Shown here: positions 10,756-21,953 of the stretch, piece after piece
Layout: each line of letters begins with the position of its first letter
Numbering within the stretch: position 1 is the first letter of the stretch
Assembly (NCBI RefSeq): GCF_041146395.1
Contig: NC_091008.1
Coordinates: 5,283,501-5,347,500 of the forward strand
Direction of reading: 5' to 3'
DNA length: 64,000 bases
DNA from: Eulemur rufifrons
Taxonomy: Eukaryota; Chordata; Mammalia; Primates; Lemuridae
The notes under the pieces: generated by a model
The model's input: only the letters and a program-made list of their open reading frames with translations
Databases searched by the model: none
Told to the model about the DNA's origin: nothing
Position numbers and translations under genes: made by a program

Positions 10756-11555
10756 TTTTGGCAGGTACTAGAGTATGGTGCTGCCAACTCTATTTTTCTC
10801 CACACGAGGCATGTGCAATACTGGTAGCAACTAAAAATGGCACTCTGGGTGCCAAAATTACTCTTGAATTTAAATTGTGGTAGGACTACAGCATTGAGAC
10901 CACTCCATTTTTTTTCTGTCTTCCAAAGTGAGGAGTGACTATCTATTTAAGACATAAGAAAATTACCAGCATAATAAAGAATAGTTTCAATTAAGTATTT
11001 GTTCAAGCAAAATCAAACTACAGTCAAATTAGATGGCTAGATCACTGTTCGAACAGTAGAAAATGTTATAAATTTATGAATATATGCATCCAATGAAATA
11101 CTTGTAAAACAGAAATAAAATACATTAAAATGGTTTTAGTCTAAAATCAAATTCACATGTTAAATGAACAAAATAAGGTATAAAATTCTTGTACTATTAC
11201 TTAGAATTATAACAGTATACATCTAAAAGGTATCTTAGAAATCATCTTATCCAGTAGATTTAAAACAGCAACTGAAAAAATAACCCCACTCCCACTTCTG
11301 GGGGATTTGCTTGAATAAAAAGAAAACAAATTTCTTTATTTTTCCCCTTTTTATTACCAGGTATTATTGTAGGTGACACTTTAACTCAGAGTTTGAAATG
11401 GCATAAGCTATGAAAAAAGTGTAATTTCAAGACCATGCCAAGAAAGCCAGAACACACATATATATATAAATAGCTGAGGTGTGGGGTATTTAACCAGTTT
11501 TTCTCTGTTAACAAGAACTTTAATAAGAGTGCCTTCCCTCAGAAAATGAATAGCA
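10756..11555. other. Non-repetitive sequence with partner of the 9.9 kb insertion
   Basis: No gene is seen. The 54 bases at 11182-11235 match 9927-9980. The adjoining GGTATCTTAGAAATCATCTTA resembles a very old interspersed repeat. The left target duplication of the L1 at 11556, AAAATGAATAGCA, is at 11543-11555. Confidence 0.5.
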
Positions 11556-11846
11556 CATTTGGGAATAACACCAATTGGGTATCGGACAGAGGTGGGGGCT
11601 GGGGGGAAGGGATGGGTGTATACCTACTTGATGAGTGCGATGCGCACTGCCTGGGGAATGGACACGATTGAAGTTCTGACTGGGGGGGATGGCGTGGGGG
11701 GAGGGGATGGGTGCACACCTACATGATGAGGGCGATGTGCACTGTCTAGGGAATGGACACGCTTGAAGCTCAGACTCGGGAGTATGGGGGGGGCATGGGC
11801 AATATATATAACCTGAACTTTTGTACCCCCATAATGAGCTGAAAAA
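11556..11846 (+). mobile_element. L1 3'UTR insertion (strepsirrhine type), 5'-truncated
   Basis: A short L1 3' end has a perfect 13-base target duplication AAAATGAATAGCA at 11543-11555 and 11847-11859. The tail GTAACCTGAACTTTTGTACC leads into CCCATAATGAGCTGAAAAAA. The 3'UTR contains two copies of a GATGGGTG...GGGAATGGACACG unit, one starting near 11611 and one near 11706, with a period of about 95 bases. Low divergence, duplication and A-tail together point to a fairly recent insertion. Confidence 0.85.
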
Positions 11847-11859
11847 AAAATGAATAGCA

Positions 11860-13600
11860 GCTATAAAAATAAGGATCCAATGTTAATGATGCTAGACTGA
11901 CTGCCTAAAAAAACAGGTTTTTTCCTTTAGAGGTAAATCTACAGGTCTTTGCTTAACAAAATAAAATCATACCATCCCTGTTAAATATGTCCTTCTACAG
12001 GAAACCTTATTTTCATTATTTTTACAATCTAATCTATATTAAACCTATCCCATATTAATAATGCTTGCTGAACGGATGAATAAATAAATTCATATGATTA
12101 AATTCTGGCAAAAATAGGACTTATGTAAATGAATAACTACTTAAAAATACAAATCATATAGTATACTGAACTTCTCCCTAACAAAATGTGTATGTAGTAA
12201 TATGTTTATATTTGGACCAAAGATTAAGAAATAAAAAGGCATTTCACAATTATAAAGAAATATAACCTATTGATAATATTGATATTGAAAAATGAAATTA
12301 CTCCCACAGTTGTGCAAAGAACCATGATATATTAATATTTGCAATTATTCTAAGGCATTCAGTGAGCATTACAAGCTCTTGCTCTTGGACACAGGTATGG
12401 GTTCTACAGTAACCATGGGCTATGCTGTCTGTCTCCTTAGAATTTCTCCTTCATCTTGAAACCCCTGTATCTCCTGGTCCTGATTTGGGTACCTCTGATA
12501 CACAAATGCAATAAACAGCAAGGTGAGTTTTTGCAAACTGAGGGATAGATACATACAATCTACAGGCTCCTTCAACCCATCCTCCCCAGTCCCAAATTTT
12601 ACACTAATAACTTTACATTAAAAGTTTAGACTATGTAGCATTCATAAAAAATTTTCACAAAATGCAAAACTAGTATTACACAAGGAAAAACTCTACTTTC
12701 TGTGATTGTTTTTATCATTCTGTTTCAGGCATTGACGTTAACTTTAAAACTTGTAAAATCAGCATTTTACTTTGTGCAAGATAGTATTTTTGACGATCTC
12801 TGCTCCCTATTTAAAGAGCCTTTAATTTGATGCCATAAAATTTAAAAAATTGATGCTTCTCCTCCCCTATATATTTTTCTGCATTTTATTCTGACTCGTA
12901 CATATTCAAGGTTTCAATTAATGTCCTAAAATATAATGTTAAGTTACACCATGCAATTATGTGGGCAAAGTACTCAGAGGAGGCTAGACATTATTAGCTA
13001 TAATCACTCTCTAAAATAAAAATTTTAAATATAGGATTCTGCGAGATTTTCCATTCTGGCTACAACCTCTCCTTAACAATATATAAACTTTTTATTTTAT
13101 TTTTCTCTTCTAACTACAACAACAACAACAACAAAAGAATGTCACATAAAAAACATGAGCTCACAAAGACCAAAAAATTGAAATCTTTTCTTTATTTTTC
13201 TATCTTCTGATCTTTCACTGCTAGTGGAGAATGAATAGTTATGATACCTTAAAAAATAGGTATGTTAATAGTTGAAAGTTTACCCTCTACAGCAGATACC
13301 TAACAATAAATTCAGTGTTTCATCTCTCACCTTGAATTGTCCTAATTCCTAGAGAGAAAGATTTCTACTCAAATCAAATAAGCAAAACATAGAATTATAT
13401 AGGCAAATAATGCAGTTTTATTAATTCATTATCTTGAAAAAATAAGCACATATATACCTTTCTTCTTTGGGTAGAAAAACATAACAAAATATAAAAATAT
13501 GTATATTTTACCCCCTCCGCTTTTACTATAACTGGGAATTTATCAATGAACACGTAACTGTGTTTGATACCGGCTGATTGTTCTGAAAGCTTGAAGTCAC
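11860..13600. other. Non-repetitive sequence, no gene seen
   Basis: AT-rich DNA with no recognised repeat family other than a short (ACA)n run at 13115-13134. No frame has a recognisable domain. Confidence 0.4.
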
Positions 13601-13857
13601 CTATTTGTCATGTTTGCTTAATACTTATAGAATTTTAAAAGGCAAAGAAAGTCCTCCAAAATTTTCCCCTGGAATAATAACGACAAAAGTAAGCAGAAGT
13701 GTTCCAAAATGTAATTCCACCTAACAAGATTCTGTTTTCTAAGAGAATCTTTTTCCGCAGATGGGAAATTGAGTTACCAAAAGGATGTGTAAATTTAAAC
13801 TCTATGACCACAATGTTTGTGGAATGAAGGTGGGTAGCAAATTGCCATCCCTTAAGG

Positions 13858-14317
13858 CTGCTGCCCCCAACCCCCAGGCCACAGACCACACCATCTGAGG
13901 CCTGCTAGGAACCAGGCTGCACAGCAGGTGAGAGGCAGGCGACCCAGGGAAGCTTCATCTGTATTTACAGCCACTCCCCAAGGCTCCATCACCACGTAAG
14001 TAAGTTCTGCCCCTGTCAGGGCAGCAGTGGCATTAGATTCTAATAGGAGCACAAACCCTACTGTAAACTGTGCCTACGAGGGATCTAGGTTGCAGACTCT
14101 GAGAATCTAATGAATGCCTGATGATCTGAGGTGGAGCTGAGATGGTGATGCTAGCCCTGGGGAGCAGCTACAAATACAGATGATCATTAGCAGAGAGGTT
14201 TGACTGCACAATAAATGTGCCTGAATCATCCTGAAACCATCCCCTCCAACCCCCATCCGTGGAAAAACTGTCTTTCACCAAACTGGTCCAAGGTGCCAAA
14301 GAGGTTGGGAACTGCCG
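13858..14317. mobile_element. hAT-type non-autonomous element, fold-back form
   Basis: The terminal sequences are CTGCTGCCCCCAACC on the left and GGTTGGGAACTGCCG on the right, forming inverted ends. The flanks CCTTAAGG (13850-13857) and CTTTAAGG (14318-14325) match at 7 of 8 bases, an 8-base duplication as expected of hAT insertion. The inside folds back: TCATCTGTATTTACAGCCAC with CTCCCC on the left (about 13956) pairs with the complement of a GGGGAGCAGCTACAAATACA segment on the right (about 14159). The ATTAGATTCTAAT region pairs with AGAATCTAAT. No transposase is encoded. A second copy lies at 42523-42925. Confidence 0.8.
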
Positions 14318-14325
14318 CTTTAAGG

Positions 14326-15675
14326 AACCAACTCTGATGGTATTACATCACCAATGATTACAAGGATTTTTTTTCAAGGGAGTTGCTATAATCTAGGTAG
14401 TCCATTCAATACACAGATTTATCCCTAGTGACAGGGAAAATAGCCTTCTCAGGAAGTAACACTTTTAAATTACAGGAACTATGTGCTAAGTACAGCTGGC
14501 AGGGTGCTGAACACCCAATTTCTTTCAATGGGTATATTTTCATGCTTAGTCTGAAGCAGCTCTGAATGAATCTTCAAAAATTGAGACTAAAATGGCATTT
14601 CCAGTACATCTCAAAGTATTTTTAGAATATAAAACTGTCAACATTTCACTTCATTTCTCTATAAAATTATTAATCCTAAAGTTTATGTGCCCATGATCAT
14701 TGACTGAGAAGAACTAGCAGTTGATAGAATAGGTATTTTAACATCATTATTATTGTTGCAATCATCATCAGTTTTCAGCACTGGAATCAGTGACCTATTG
14801 TCACTGAAGAGTAAACTGAATACTGGAACAACTCTTGGAGGAAATAGGTATCAGTTCCACATTTGTAGCCCCTTGGGGCTGATGAGATGCAAATTGCAAT
14901 TGTTACTATATATAAACACAGAATGAATAACATGATTTCAACATCAAATAAGAACAAACTTTTCCATTTTCTGGTAAGATTATTAAGTAACCAATACTTT
15001 GAGACAAGAATTTAAGAAAATTTCATTACCATATCACTATGTCATATACTTACAGTGAAAACAAAATACAGTAATAATGTTAGAATATAATATAAACTCA
15101 AAACACTTCACATTTTAATAATGTTCCAAAGTATATCAGCTCTTCTTATTTTAAGGACAAAAGAAACTAAATTATAACAGAAACTGGCTATAGGCTTATA
15201 CAATGTCTATTGCATTTGTTCCAAATAATAGGTAAGGTGAGGTGAGCTGATAACTTTCATTTTAAAAGCTGTGGGATGCTACTTCACAAGAAACTTGTCT
15301 CTTTACTTTCTTTTTACACCATTACTTTCTCAACTTATTATTTTTTTTTTTCATTCATTGGAAGAACAATAACAGAAGTGGAGAAAGAGACAGAATACTG
15401 AGTAAGAATCACTCATGATCAGGTAGAATTTTACGCTAGTAGAGTAAATTATTTCCTAGCCATAAAACACTCTAAAGTGCTTTGATACATTTGAGTATTA
15501 GGACCACGTCTTCATTCCTTAGTGAGTGCTACTCTAATTAAACGTGTACATGACATAATGAAACCTCAACATTGCTTGGTTGTAATTTGGTCCGTTATGC
15601 TCTCCAACACTCAGAGAGAAGATTAGTTATCGATGTATAAGTAACTTCTAGTGGAAACAGTACGCTGAAGTAGAA
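14326..15675. other. Non-repetitive sequence, no gene seen
   Basis: AT-rich. A perfect octamer-type motif ATGCAAAT is at 14887-14894, directly after a short AGCCCC/GGGGCT inverted repeat. No repeat family was recognised and no frame is of interest. Confidence 0.4.
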
Positions 15676-15679
15676 GAAA

Positions 15680-16035
15680 TCATTGATTTTGGATTCAAAC
15701 GTGTGGCACATAAACACAGCTCCATCATTTACTAGTTGGGTGACCTGGGACAAGTTACTCTCTGAGGCTTAGGTTCCTTATTGGTAAAAGAAAAAAAAGG
15801 AGCTCTTTTGCTGCAACAAGGAGTCCGGCCGTCATCTGTGAAATATGCATCTTGCTCTGTAAAACTATGTCTTGCTCTTCCTCTATAATCCTGTCTTGCT
15901 CCCCCTCAATAAATTTCACCTCATGCTTCCCTTAAAAAAAAGAGAGAGTAAAACCAACCTTGGAAGCTGGTATGAGGGATAAATGGACTAAAATATCACT
16001 TGGTACTTAGTAGACAGTAAATGTTAGCTTCTTTG
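15680..16035 (+). mobile_element. MIR SINE interrupted by a retroposon
   Basis: The left half (to about 15789) reads TTTACTAGTTGGGTGACCTG, followed by GGACAAGTTACTC and GGTTCCTTATTGGTAAAA. The right half resumes at about 15948 with GGGATAAATGGACTAAAATA and continues to CTTAGTAGACAGTAAATGTT. These are consecutive parts of a MIR, so the material between them was inserted later. Confidence 0.8.
15790..15947 (+). mobile_element. Small polyadenylated retroposon, unclassified
   Basis: About 158 bases are inserted into a MIR between GTAAAA at 15784-15789 and GTAAAA at 15948-15953. The insert carries AATAAA at 15908-15913, and an A-rich tail starts at about 15934, some 20 bases downstream, the normal cleavage distance. 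CTTGCTC is repeated three times (about 15851, 15871, 15895). It looks like a 5'-truncated copy of a polyadenylated RNA, perhaps from an LTR transcript or an unknown host RNA. I do not recognise the source. Confidence 0.65.
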
Positions 16036-16439
16036 ATTTAAGACACTGTGTCTTTATACTATGTATCTATGTGCGATGTGGATCTAATTAGTAAAGAAAT
16101 ATTATTGAATGCGATGGTGATGTGGTGGCCATAATCATCATTTGAGTGGGAAACAGTGTACAATATTGGCCTTCTACATACCACAAACTTAAACACAATT
16201 CCTAGACCCCTGAGTAAATAAAAGTGTAGGTACGACAATGCTCATAGTTTGTCTTTCAGTTTAAGTCCCTTCTTCTTATCAAAATGTTCTTATAAATATC
16301 AATGGCTATTATATTAACATGTATTAACAATGCTAAACAGGAATTTATTGCCTTTAAAAATTGTTACTGTAACACTCCATGTGCAGAATGGATAACTGCT
16401 TAAATATATTAATTCACCTTTTCCTTCAACAACAGTTAA

Positions 16440-17932
16440 GAACATATGGGATACTCTATTAATAAACCCTGGAGATAAAGATGAAGAAGACATGATCCTC
16501 AACCCCAGAAAACTCCCAGTCAATTAAGAAAGATAGAAAATAACGGATAGTAACAGTGAAATCTAGCAAGTGCAATGATGGAGATTTTCACAAAATTCCA
16601 TGTGAACACACTGAACACACCCTGGGAGAAGCACAGGGAGAGGGATGGGGGCCAGGAAACGAATCTTGAAAGAAATGAGAACTAAATGATGAACAACAGT
16701 CATCCAAATAAAATTTAAAAAAAAAGGAAAGATGCCTTAGACAGAGGGAAGCGTGAAGATGAGAAAAAGACAGGGTGCTCAGAAATGACAAGTTCCACAT
16801 GGCTGTGGATTAAATGAGAGGCAGAGCGTTGGAGAGGAAGACAGAGGCCAGACTGTAGGAACTGTTTTTGTTCTTGTGGGTAATGAGGAGTTTTTAAGAG
16901 GAGATTTAAGTAGAAGATGATAAGTTTTTATATTAGATAATTACTCCGGCAACTATGTAAAAGATAGATGATGCAGAAGGTGGAATGGTGTTCTAACAGT
17001 CTCTAATGGAGAGAATTGATAAGGGCTTGAACTAAAACAGTAGCATCTGCAAGGAAGAGAGCATTTGATTTTCACAATGCGTAGGACGGCAATTCTCAAT
17101 CTCTAGCGTCTATGAGAACCACGTGGGAGCCTGTTTCAACCTATGCGTGGCCCCGCCACTCCCTCTAAAAATTTCACCTGAGTGTACCCCTCGCCCATTT
17201 CCAATGAGAACCACTAACATGGTGACTATTATCATGTCTTTAAGTGTGTCATAGTTCTCAGGTGTTTAGGAAAGAAAAAGTTAAGAAAGTAAAATCATCT
17301 GGACTGGGAACTGCATAAAGGAGCAAGTGATGGGAAAAAAGGAATCTAGGATCACGGTATGAACTAGATGGACGTGAGGCCATCGACTGAGATGGACAAG
17401 AAGGTGCAGAGAAGAAGCAAGTTGATAGTCTGAGATGCTTGGGAACATCAAGATGGAAAGGTCAACAGGGTTAGCAAAATAAGTCTAAGACCTGGAGAAA
17501 AAGTCTGAGCTGGAGATGTGAAGTCATCATAATATAGATGACAGATAAAATGCAAGTAAAGGAATCTCCTGTAGATCGGGAAGAAATGGAGGGTCAAAAT
17601 AGAGCCTGTAGAGCCCTCTTGAGGGAGGGGCCAAAGAGGAATTCAAGAAGACAACTGAGAAGAAATTGACAAAAAGTAAAATTTTTTTTTGGCAAAAGGA
17701 GAACCAAGAGAATGGTATCCTGAAACACCCAACTAGAGAGAGTGTTAAAAACAGTGGTGATTACGAGCAATGTGTAGTAGAAAAGTCCAGTAAGAGAGGA
17801 ACCTGGAGTCCCTTGCTTTTGGTAGAAAGCTGGTATTGGGAGCTTCGCCAGAGGTTCCATGACGATACGTAGGTAGAAGACAGGGTATATCAAACCGAGG
17901 AGTGAGTAGGAATTGAGGAAATGACTTCATTG
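16440..17932 (-). mobile_element. Long L2 LINE, minus strand, interrupted
   Basis: Antisense L2 landmarks occur in order over nearly 1.5 kb. They include GGGTAATGAGGAGTTTTTAA near 16878, AGTCTGAGCTGGAGATGTG near 17502, and TCATCATAATATAGATGACA near 17524. GAATGGTATCCTGAAACACC follows near 17711. A small hAT-like element at 17085-17215 interrupts it. All frames inside are non-functional. Confidence 0.7.
17085..17215. mobile_element. Short hAT-Charlie-like element
   Basis: The ends are GGCAATTCTCAATC on the left and AATGAGAACCACTAAC on the right, resembling the CAGTGGTTCTCAA inverted ends of MER3/MER5-type elements. CACGTGGGAGCCTGTTTCAA and TGGCCCCGCC inside are also typical. The subfamily is not resolved. 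It lies within the antisense L2. Confidence 0.5.
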
Positions 17933-18555
17933 AAAAGAGACTACTCTTTGAAGAAGTTAAAATATATTAATTCTTTCTGGCTACATTGCTTCACTATTGT
18001 GTTTACTCAGTAATAAGAATGTATCCTTATCATTTGTTAAATGAAAAAACAAATGTATAGTCACATACCTTTTCACCAGTTGTGAAACCAGGAAATAATA
18101 GATTGTTATGTCCCCATTTTCAATGCAAAAAAAAATTGATTCCACTTAGTTTGAAAGCAAATACCATGCTCAAACCAAATTCCCTTGATCCTGTATAACT
18201 TGCTATCAACTTTCAAAACAAGTGAGGACAGCTCAAGTCAAAGCAGGGACTGGCTTCTCCCAGGCAATTGAAGCTTCACTTAAACAGAGCTTTTTTTCTT
18301 AGTCTTATGCTCTAAACTCCAAATTCAATCTGCAACATAGCTCTACTTACTAACTCATAAAAAAATGAGAGGAAAAAATAGAATGAATTTATATAAAACA
18401 GAAACCTGGCTTTTTTTCCCCAAACAACAGACTTGAAACCTGACTCAATAAAATGTATTGAGAGGAAGTCACACATGGCAGCTCTCTGATAGATCCATAT
18501 ATATGAGACCATACGCTTGTTTATCACATTGACTATATCTTATGCACCTTGGTAT
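17933..18555. other. Non-repetitive sequence, no gene seen
   Basis: No repeat family or RNA gene was recognised; the minus-strand frame at 18312-18527 has no domain. Confidence 0.4.
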
Positions 18556-18900
18556 TCATTTATCCCTTCATTTAACAAATATTACTATGAGCCTCATATT
18601 GTGCCAGGCAGAAGTCCTGGTGCTAACAGTTGGCATAAAAGGCACACAGTTAACAAAGCAATAATCTTAAAGTCCGATCCATGCTACAATTGAAGGAACA
18701 AGAGTTCTTATCTTACTTTAGGGAATTGGGAGGGAAAAGTTAGGAAATGCTTCCTGAGGAAGTAATATTCAAGCTGAAATCTAACTCAAGCTAACACATA
18801 AATTAGCCAAATGAAGAAAGTTCCATTCAAGGTCTGGAAGCAAGAGAGAACATGGAGCATTTCAGGAATTGAAAGAACTGTGATGTACCTGGAGTCTGGT
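18556..18900 (-). mobile_element. L2 LINE fragment, minus strand
   Basis: It starts with TTCATTTAACAAATATTACT and CATATTGTGCCAGGCAGAAG. GGAAATGCTTCCTGAGGAAG follows near 18744, and CATTTCAGGAATTGAAAGAA near 18856. These are the antisense L2 3' end and the segments that follow it. Confidence 0.75.
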
Positions 18901-19044
18901 GTAAAAGAAAACTCGCAAAGCAGGAAACTGGCAGGATGGGTAGGTGGGGTGCAGACGACACAAGCCACATGTGATGGGCAGCCCCTGGGAAAGCCACAGT
19001 GGTCCCCAGCTTGCGCAGCTGTCAGCCCTTGAGTGCGGACTGGA

Positions 19045-19445
19045 TCACTGCCTCCCTCTAACAAATAGTATCCGGCTAAAGTATTGGGATGTCACTTCCA
19101 AGATTCGTGGCTTCTATCTTGGGTGCTCTCACTCTCCCACAGATCTCTCGCTCTGAGGGAAGCCAAGTGCCTCACCATCAGGCAGAGCTTTGAAGAGGCC
19201 CATATGTTCTTGGAGGCCCACATGCGTGAGCTTGGAAGCAGATTCTCCCCAAATCACACCTCAGGACGACTGCAGCTCTGCTTGACGCCACGATTGCAGC
19301 TTCGCGAGAGACCCTGCATTAGAACCATCCACCCCTGGACACCTGACCCACAGGAAGTGTGAGATAAGAAACACACGTTGTTCCCAGTCACCAAGTTTTG
19401 GGGTAACTTATTAACACAGCAATAGACAGGTAATAGACCATGTGA
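19045..19445 (+). mobile_element. MaLR-like LTR (ERVL-MaLR type)
   Basis: Landmarks are GATGTCACTTCCAAGATTCG, GTGGCTTCTATCTTGGGTGC, then a TTCGCGAGAGACCCTGCAT segment. The 3' end is GTGTGAGATAAGAAACACACGT followed by CCAAGTTTTGGGGTAACTTA. These match the general plan of old mammalian MLT/MaLR LTRs, where GAAACTGTGAGATAATAAAT precedes the end. Boundaries are approximate and the upstream part (from about 18910) may belong to it. Confidence 0.55.
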
Positions 19446-19795
19446 AAGAATTGGGTTGAGCATCAACCTAAAGGAATGAAAATTTATTAAAGGGTTTTAA
19501 GCAGAAAAGAACATGAAATGTTCCCATTTGCAATTTCAGACATCCAGTAAAATTGTCAGAGTAAGCTTGAAAGAATAATCTAGAACCATCAATGAAAATA
19601 AACATTTAAGCAAACCATTGCAGCCATAAAATTCTAGTTCTAAAGTTCAATATCCTGTATGAAACTTCCACCTCACTCTTCACACTAATCAGTCAGCAAG
19701 CAACCTGGTTAACCTTGCAACCCTGCAGCCTCTCCCTCTCCCCCCTTCAGATCCACTGGACCCCGGCCTCAACCTGGGCCTCTTCATCTCCAGCC

Positions 19796-20296
19796 TGTAA
19801 CCAAGGTAAAGGTCTGAAAAAGGGCAACAAAATGTTTTACAAGTTGTCTCTTTAAAACCCCCACCCTTTTTGGGAATTAAAACCTACCCGAGGCCAGTAA
19901 TCAAAGGGGCATGAAAATGTTCTTTACTATTTGTTTTCTAGTATCTCAAACCACAGGATATGGCTCAACAGACTTGTCCGGACAAGGGTCACGAGATCAT
20001 CCTTACTGGGGATAGGGTCCACCGAAACCACTAATCATAATTAAACAATAGCCTGAAGCCACGACATGTGATGCTGGTCACACAGACCTGAGCTCAACCA
20101 CCAAACCCCTTGTAAGAAGCCCTGTTTTTCTGCTTAGAGGCAGGATGGCAGTCTTTGAGATGCTAGTCCACTGTGCCCTCCTCATCTGCCAGCGAATTAA
20201 TGAACTTCTCTTTCCTTTTCCTGGAACCACGTGTCCTTGTTCTTTATTCTCACTGATTCGGCCTTGGGGACAAGTACCAAACTTGATCATTGGCAA
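19796..20296 (+). mobile_element. Solo ERV LTR, about 500 bases
   Basis: It starts TGTAACCAAGG and ends TTGGCAA, with CAGCC directly before (19791-19795) and after it (20297-20301). This gives a 501-base LTR with a 5-base duplication, although the usual CA end would fall one base earlier. The 3' part reads CTTTCCTTTTCCTGGAACCA, CTCACTGATTCGGCCTTGGG and GACAAGTACC, a U5-like end. The expected polyadenylation signal appears decayed to AATTAATGAA. No internal retroviral sequence adjoins it. The open frames at 20078-20408 lie within it and are not genes. Confidence 0.65.
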
Positions 20297-20301
20297 CAGC
20301 C

Positions 20302-20867
20302 TCCTAATCATTTCCCCACCTAGAGTCTGGTGTCCTTCCAGTCCACCCCCAAACTGCACCCAAGTTATCGTCATGAAAGGGAAAGCTAAGTATCTTATAT
20401 CCCTTTAGATTATAGAAAACAATTTAAGCTGCTGTGCAAATCATACATTGACTTCAACAATATGGATTCTGCTCATTCTCCACCATCTCCCAAATCACAA
20501 TTTGGACTGGGTACAGTACTGTTGTCAAAACCACAAGCAGGTTTCAGTCTAGGTCCAGCTGCACATTGCACAAAAATCCAATTATTGAGACAGTAAGGAT
20601 TGCCAGGGAAGAAGGGAATTTTTAATATGACAGATGTCTTGTCAGGAAAACAGGAGAAGCTGCCTCAAATCTGTCTCTCCAACTACCAGAGATCATGGGC
20701 ATTTTAAGGAGGGGCCACGTGCCTTGCAGCAGGTTGTGGTATATTTCACAAGGGACTAGAAGCACTGGGGCAGGTTTGGGAGGATGGTGAATCTTGGCAT
20801 CAGGAAGTCTTCCCTGGGGCCTTCAGAATCTCAACTCCTCTGTCTTGTAGAAAATTTGTCATTTCAG
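20302..20867. other. Unclassified, possible antisense LTR material
   Basis: The stretch around 20585-20860 (GAGACAGTAAGGATTGCC, then CTCAAATCTGTCTCTCCAAC) has the feel of an antisense ERV LTR, but no ends or duplication could be identified. No gene is seen. Confidence 0.25.
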
Positions 20868-20957
20868 TCCGGGTGTGGTGGCTCACACCTATAATCCCAT
20901 TACTTTGGGAGGCCAAGGTGGGAGCATCACTTGAGGCCAGGAGTTTGAGTCCATCAT
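20868..20957 (+). mobile_element. Truncated Alu left arm
   Basis: GTCCGGGTGTGGTGGCTCAC, then CCTATAATCCCATTACTTTG and GAGGCCAGGAGTTTGAG form an Alu left-arm start. It breaks off after about 90 bases. GGCCAGGAGTTTGAG is the older AluJ/FLAM-like reading, unlike the GCTCAGGAGTTCGA of the complete Alus in this window. Confidence 0.8.
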
Positions 20958-20987
20958 TTCTGGGAAACAACTCAAAAGGTCAAGTAT

Positions 20988-21432
20988 AACAGTTAAGAAT
21001 CAACCCAAGTGCCCATCAGTACATGAGTACATTAATAAAATGTGGTATACGTATACCATAGAGTGCTATTTGGCAAAAAAAAAAAAAAAGAAAAAAAAGT
21101 GAACTAATACCTCTTATATTATCCTGGATTGAGTTAGAGACCATTCTTCTAAATGTAGTATCAAAAGAATGGAAAAACAACCACTGTATGTACTCACCAT
21201 TAAATTGGAACTAATCAATCAACACTTACGTGCACATACAGAAATAACATTCAGCAGAAATCAAGCAGTTGGGAGCGGGGAGGAGGGGATGGGTAAATTC
21301 ACACCTCAGGTATACAATGCACACTATCTGGGGGATGGGCACACTTATAACTTTGACTCAAATGGTACAAAAGCAATTTACGTCACCAAACGTTTTATCC
21401 CCATAATATTCTGAAATAAAAAATAAAGAAAG
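20988..21432 (+). mobile_element. L1 3' end (strepsirrhine type), 5'-truncated
   Basis: It begins near AATCAACCCAAGTGCCCATC and runs through TAATAAAATGTGGTATACG and GAATGGAAAAACAACCACTG. The 3'UTR unit CTGGGGGATGGGCACACTTA precedes the tail CCCCATAATATTCTGAAATA. An A tract at 21076-21098 replaces the sequence expected after the GAGTGCTATT segment. No intact ORF2 remains. Confidence 0.8.
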
Positions 21433-21704
21433 AATAAGGGGGAAAAAAGACAGACCAGGATCCAAACAGAGGATTTCCTTATAAACAATGATGCAAAAGA
21501 CCAAGGACTGGCTGGTTGAGGGAAAGTTTAGAGCAAAACCATCATCTTCTAAAATACCCAGAACTGGGCATTCCTTAGAAGTAGCACTTCCAATAAACAA
21601 TAAAATGTAGTCAAATAAAACCTTGAATGTCAGAACCAGAAGAGATCATAAGCAATATCTATTCCACTGTACACATGTGTAACACGTGTCCCCCAGATGT
21701 TTGG

Positions 21705-21940
21705 AGACAGGATAGTTTCAGAGATAAGAGCTAAGACCCTGGAGTTAAAATCCTTCACTAGTTGTGTTTCTTTGGACAGCTTTTGTGCCTCTGTAAAAGG
21801 AAATAATAGTAATAGTACCTACTTCATAGGGTTGCTGGGAGAATTAAATGAGAAAAATCCATAGACAGCAATTGTAACAGTGTGTGAGTTATGTAACAAC
21901 TAAATAAATGCAGGCTTCTATCATTATATGATTATTATTG
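21705..21940 (+). mobile_element. MIR SINE
   Basis: GCCTCTGTAAAAGGAAATAA is followed by TAGTACCTACTTCATAGGGT, TGCTGGGAGAATTAAATGAG and a final AATAAATGCAGGC. This is the 3' two thirds of a MIR in consensus order. Confidence 0.85.
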
Positions 21941-21953
21941 TCACTCTTATGGA

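Noticed and set aside
12340..12620. Possible exon with donor-like AAGGTGAGT near 12520
   Set aside because: A lone donor-like site without a convincing acceptor, open frame or similarity is expected by chance in 64 kb.
13635..14052. Minus-strand frames of 84 and 66 codons
   Set aside because: The second is inside the non-autonomous hAT-type element and the first runs into it; no transposase motif is present.
20078..20408. Overlapping 98- and 87-codon frames as a small gene
   Set aside because: Both lie in the 3' part of the solo LTR at 19796-20296 and its flank.
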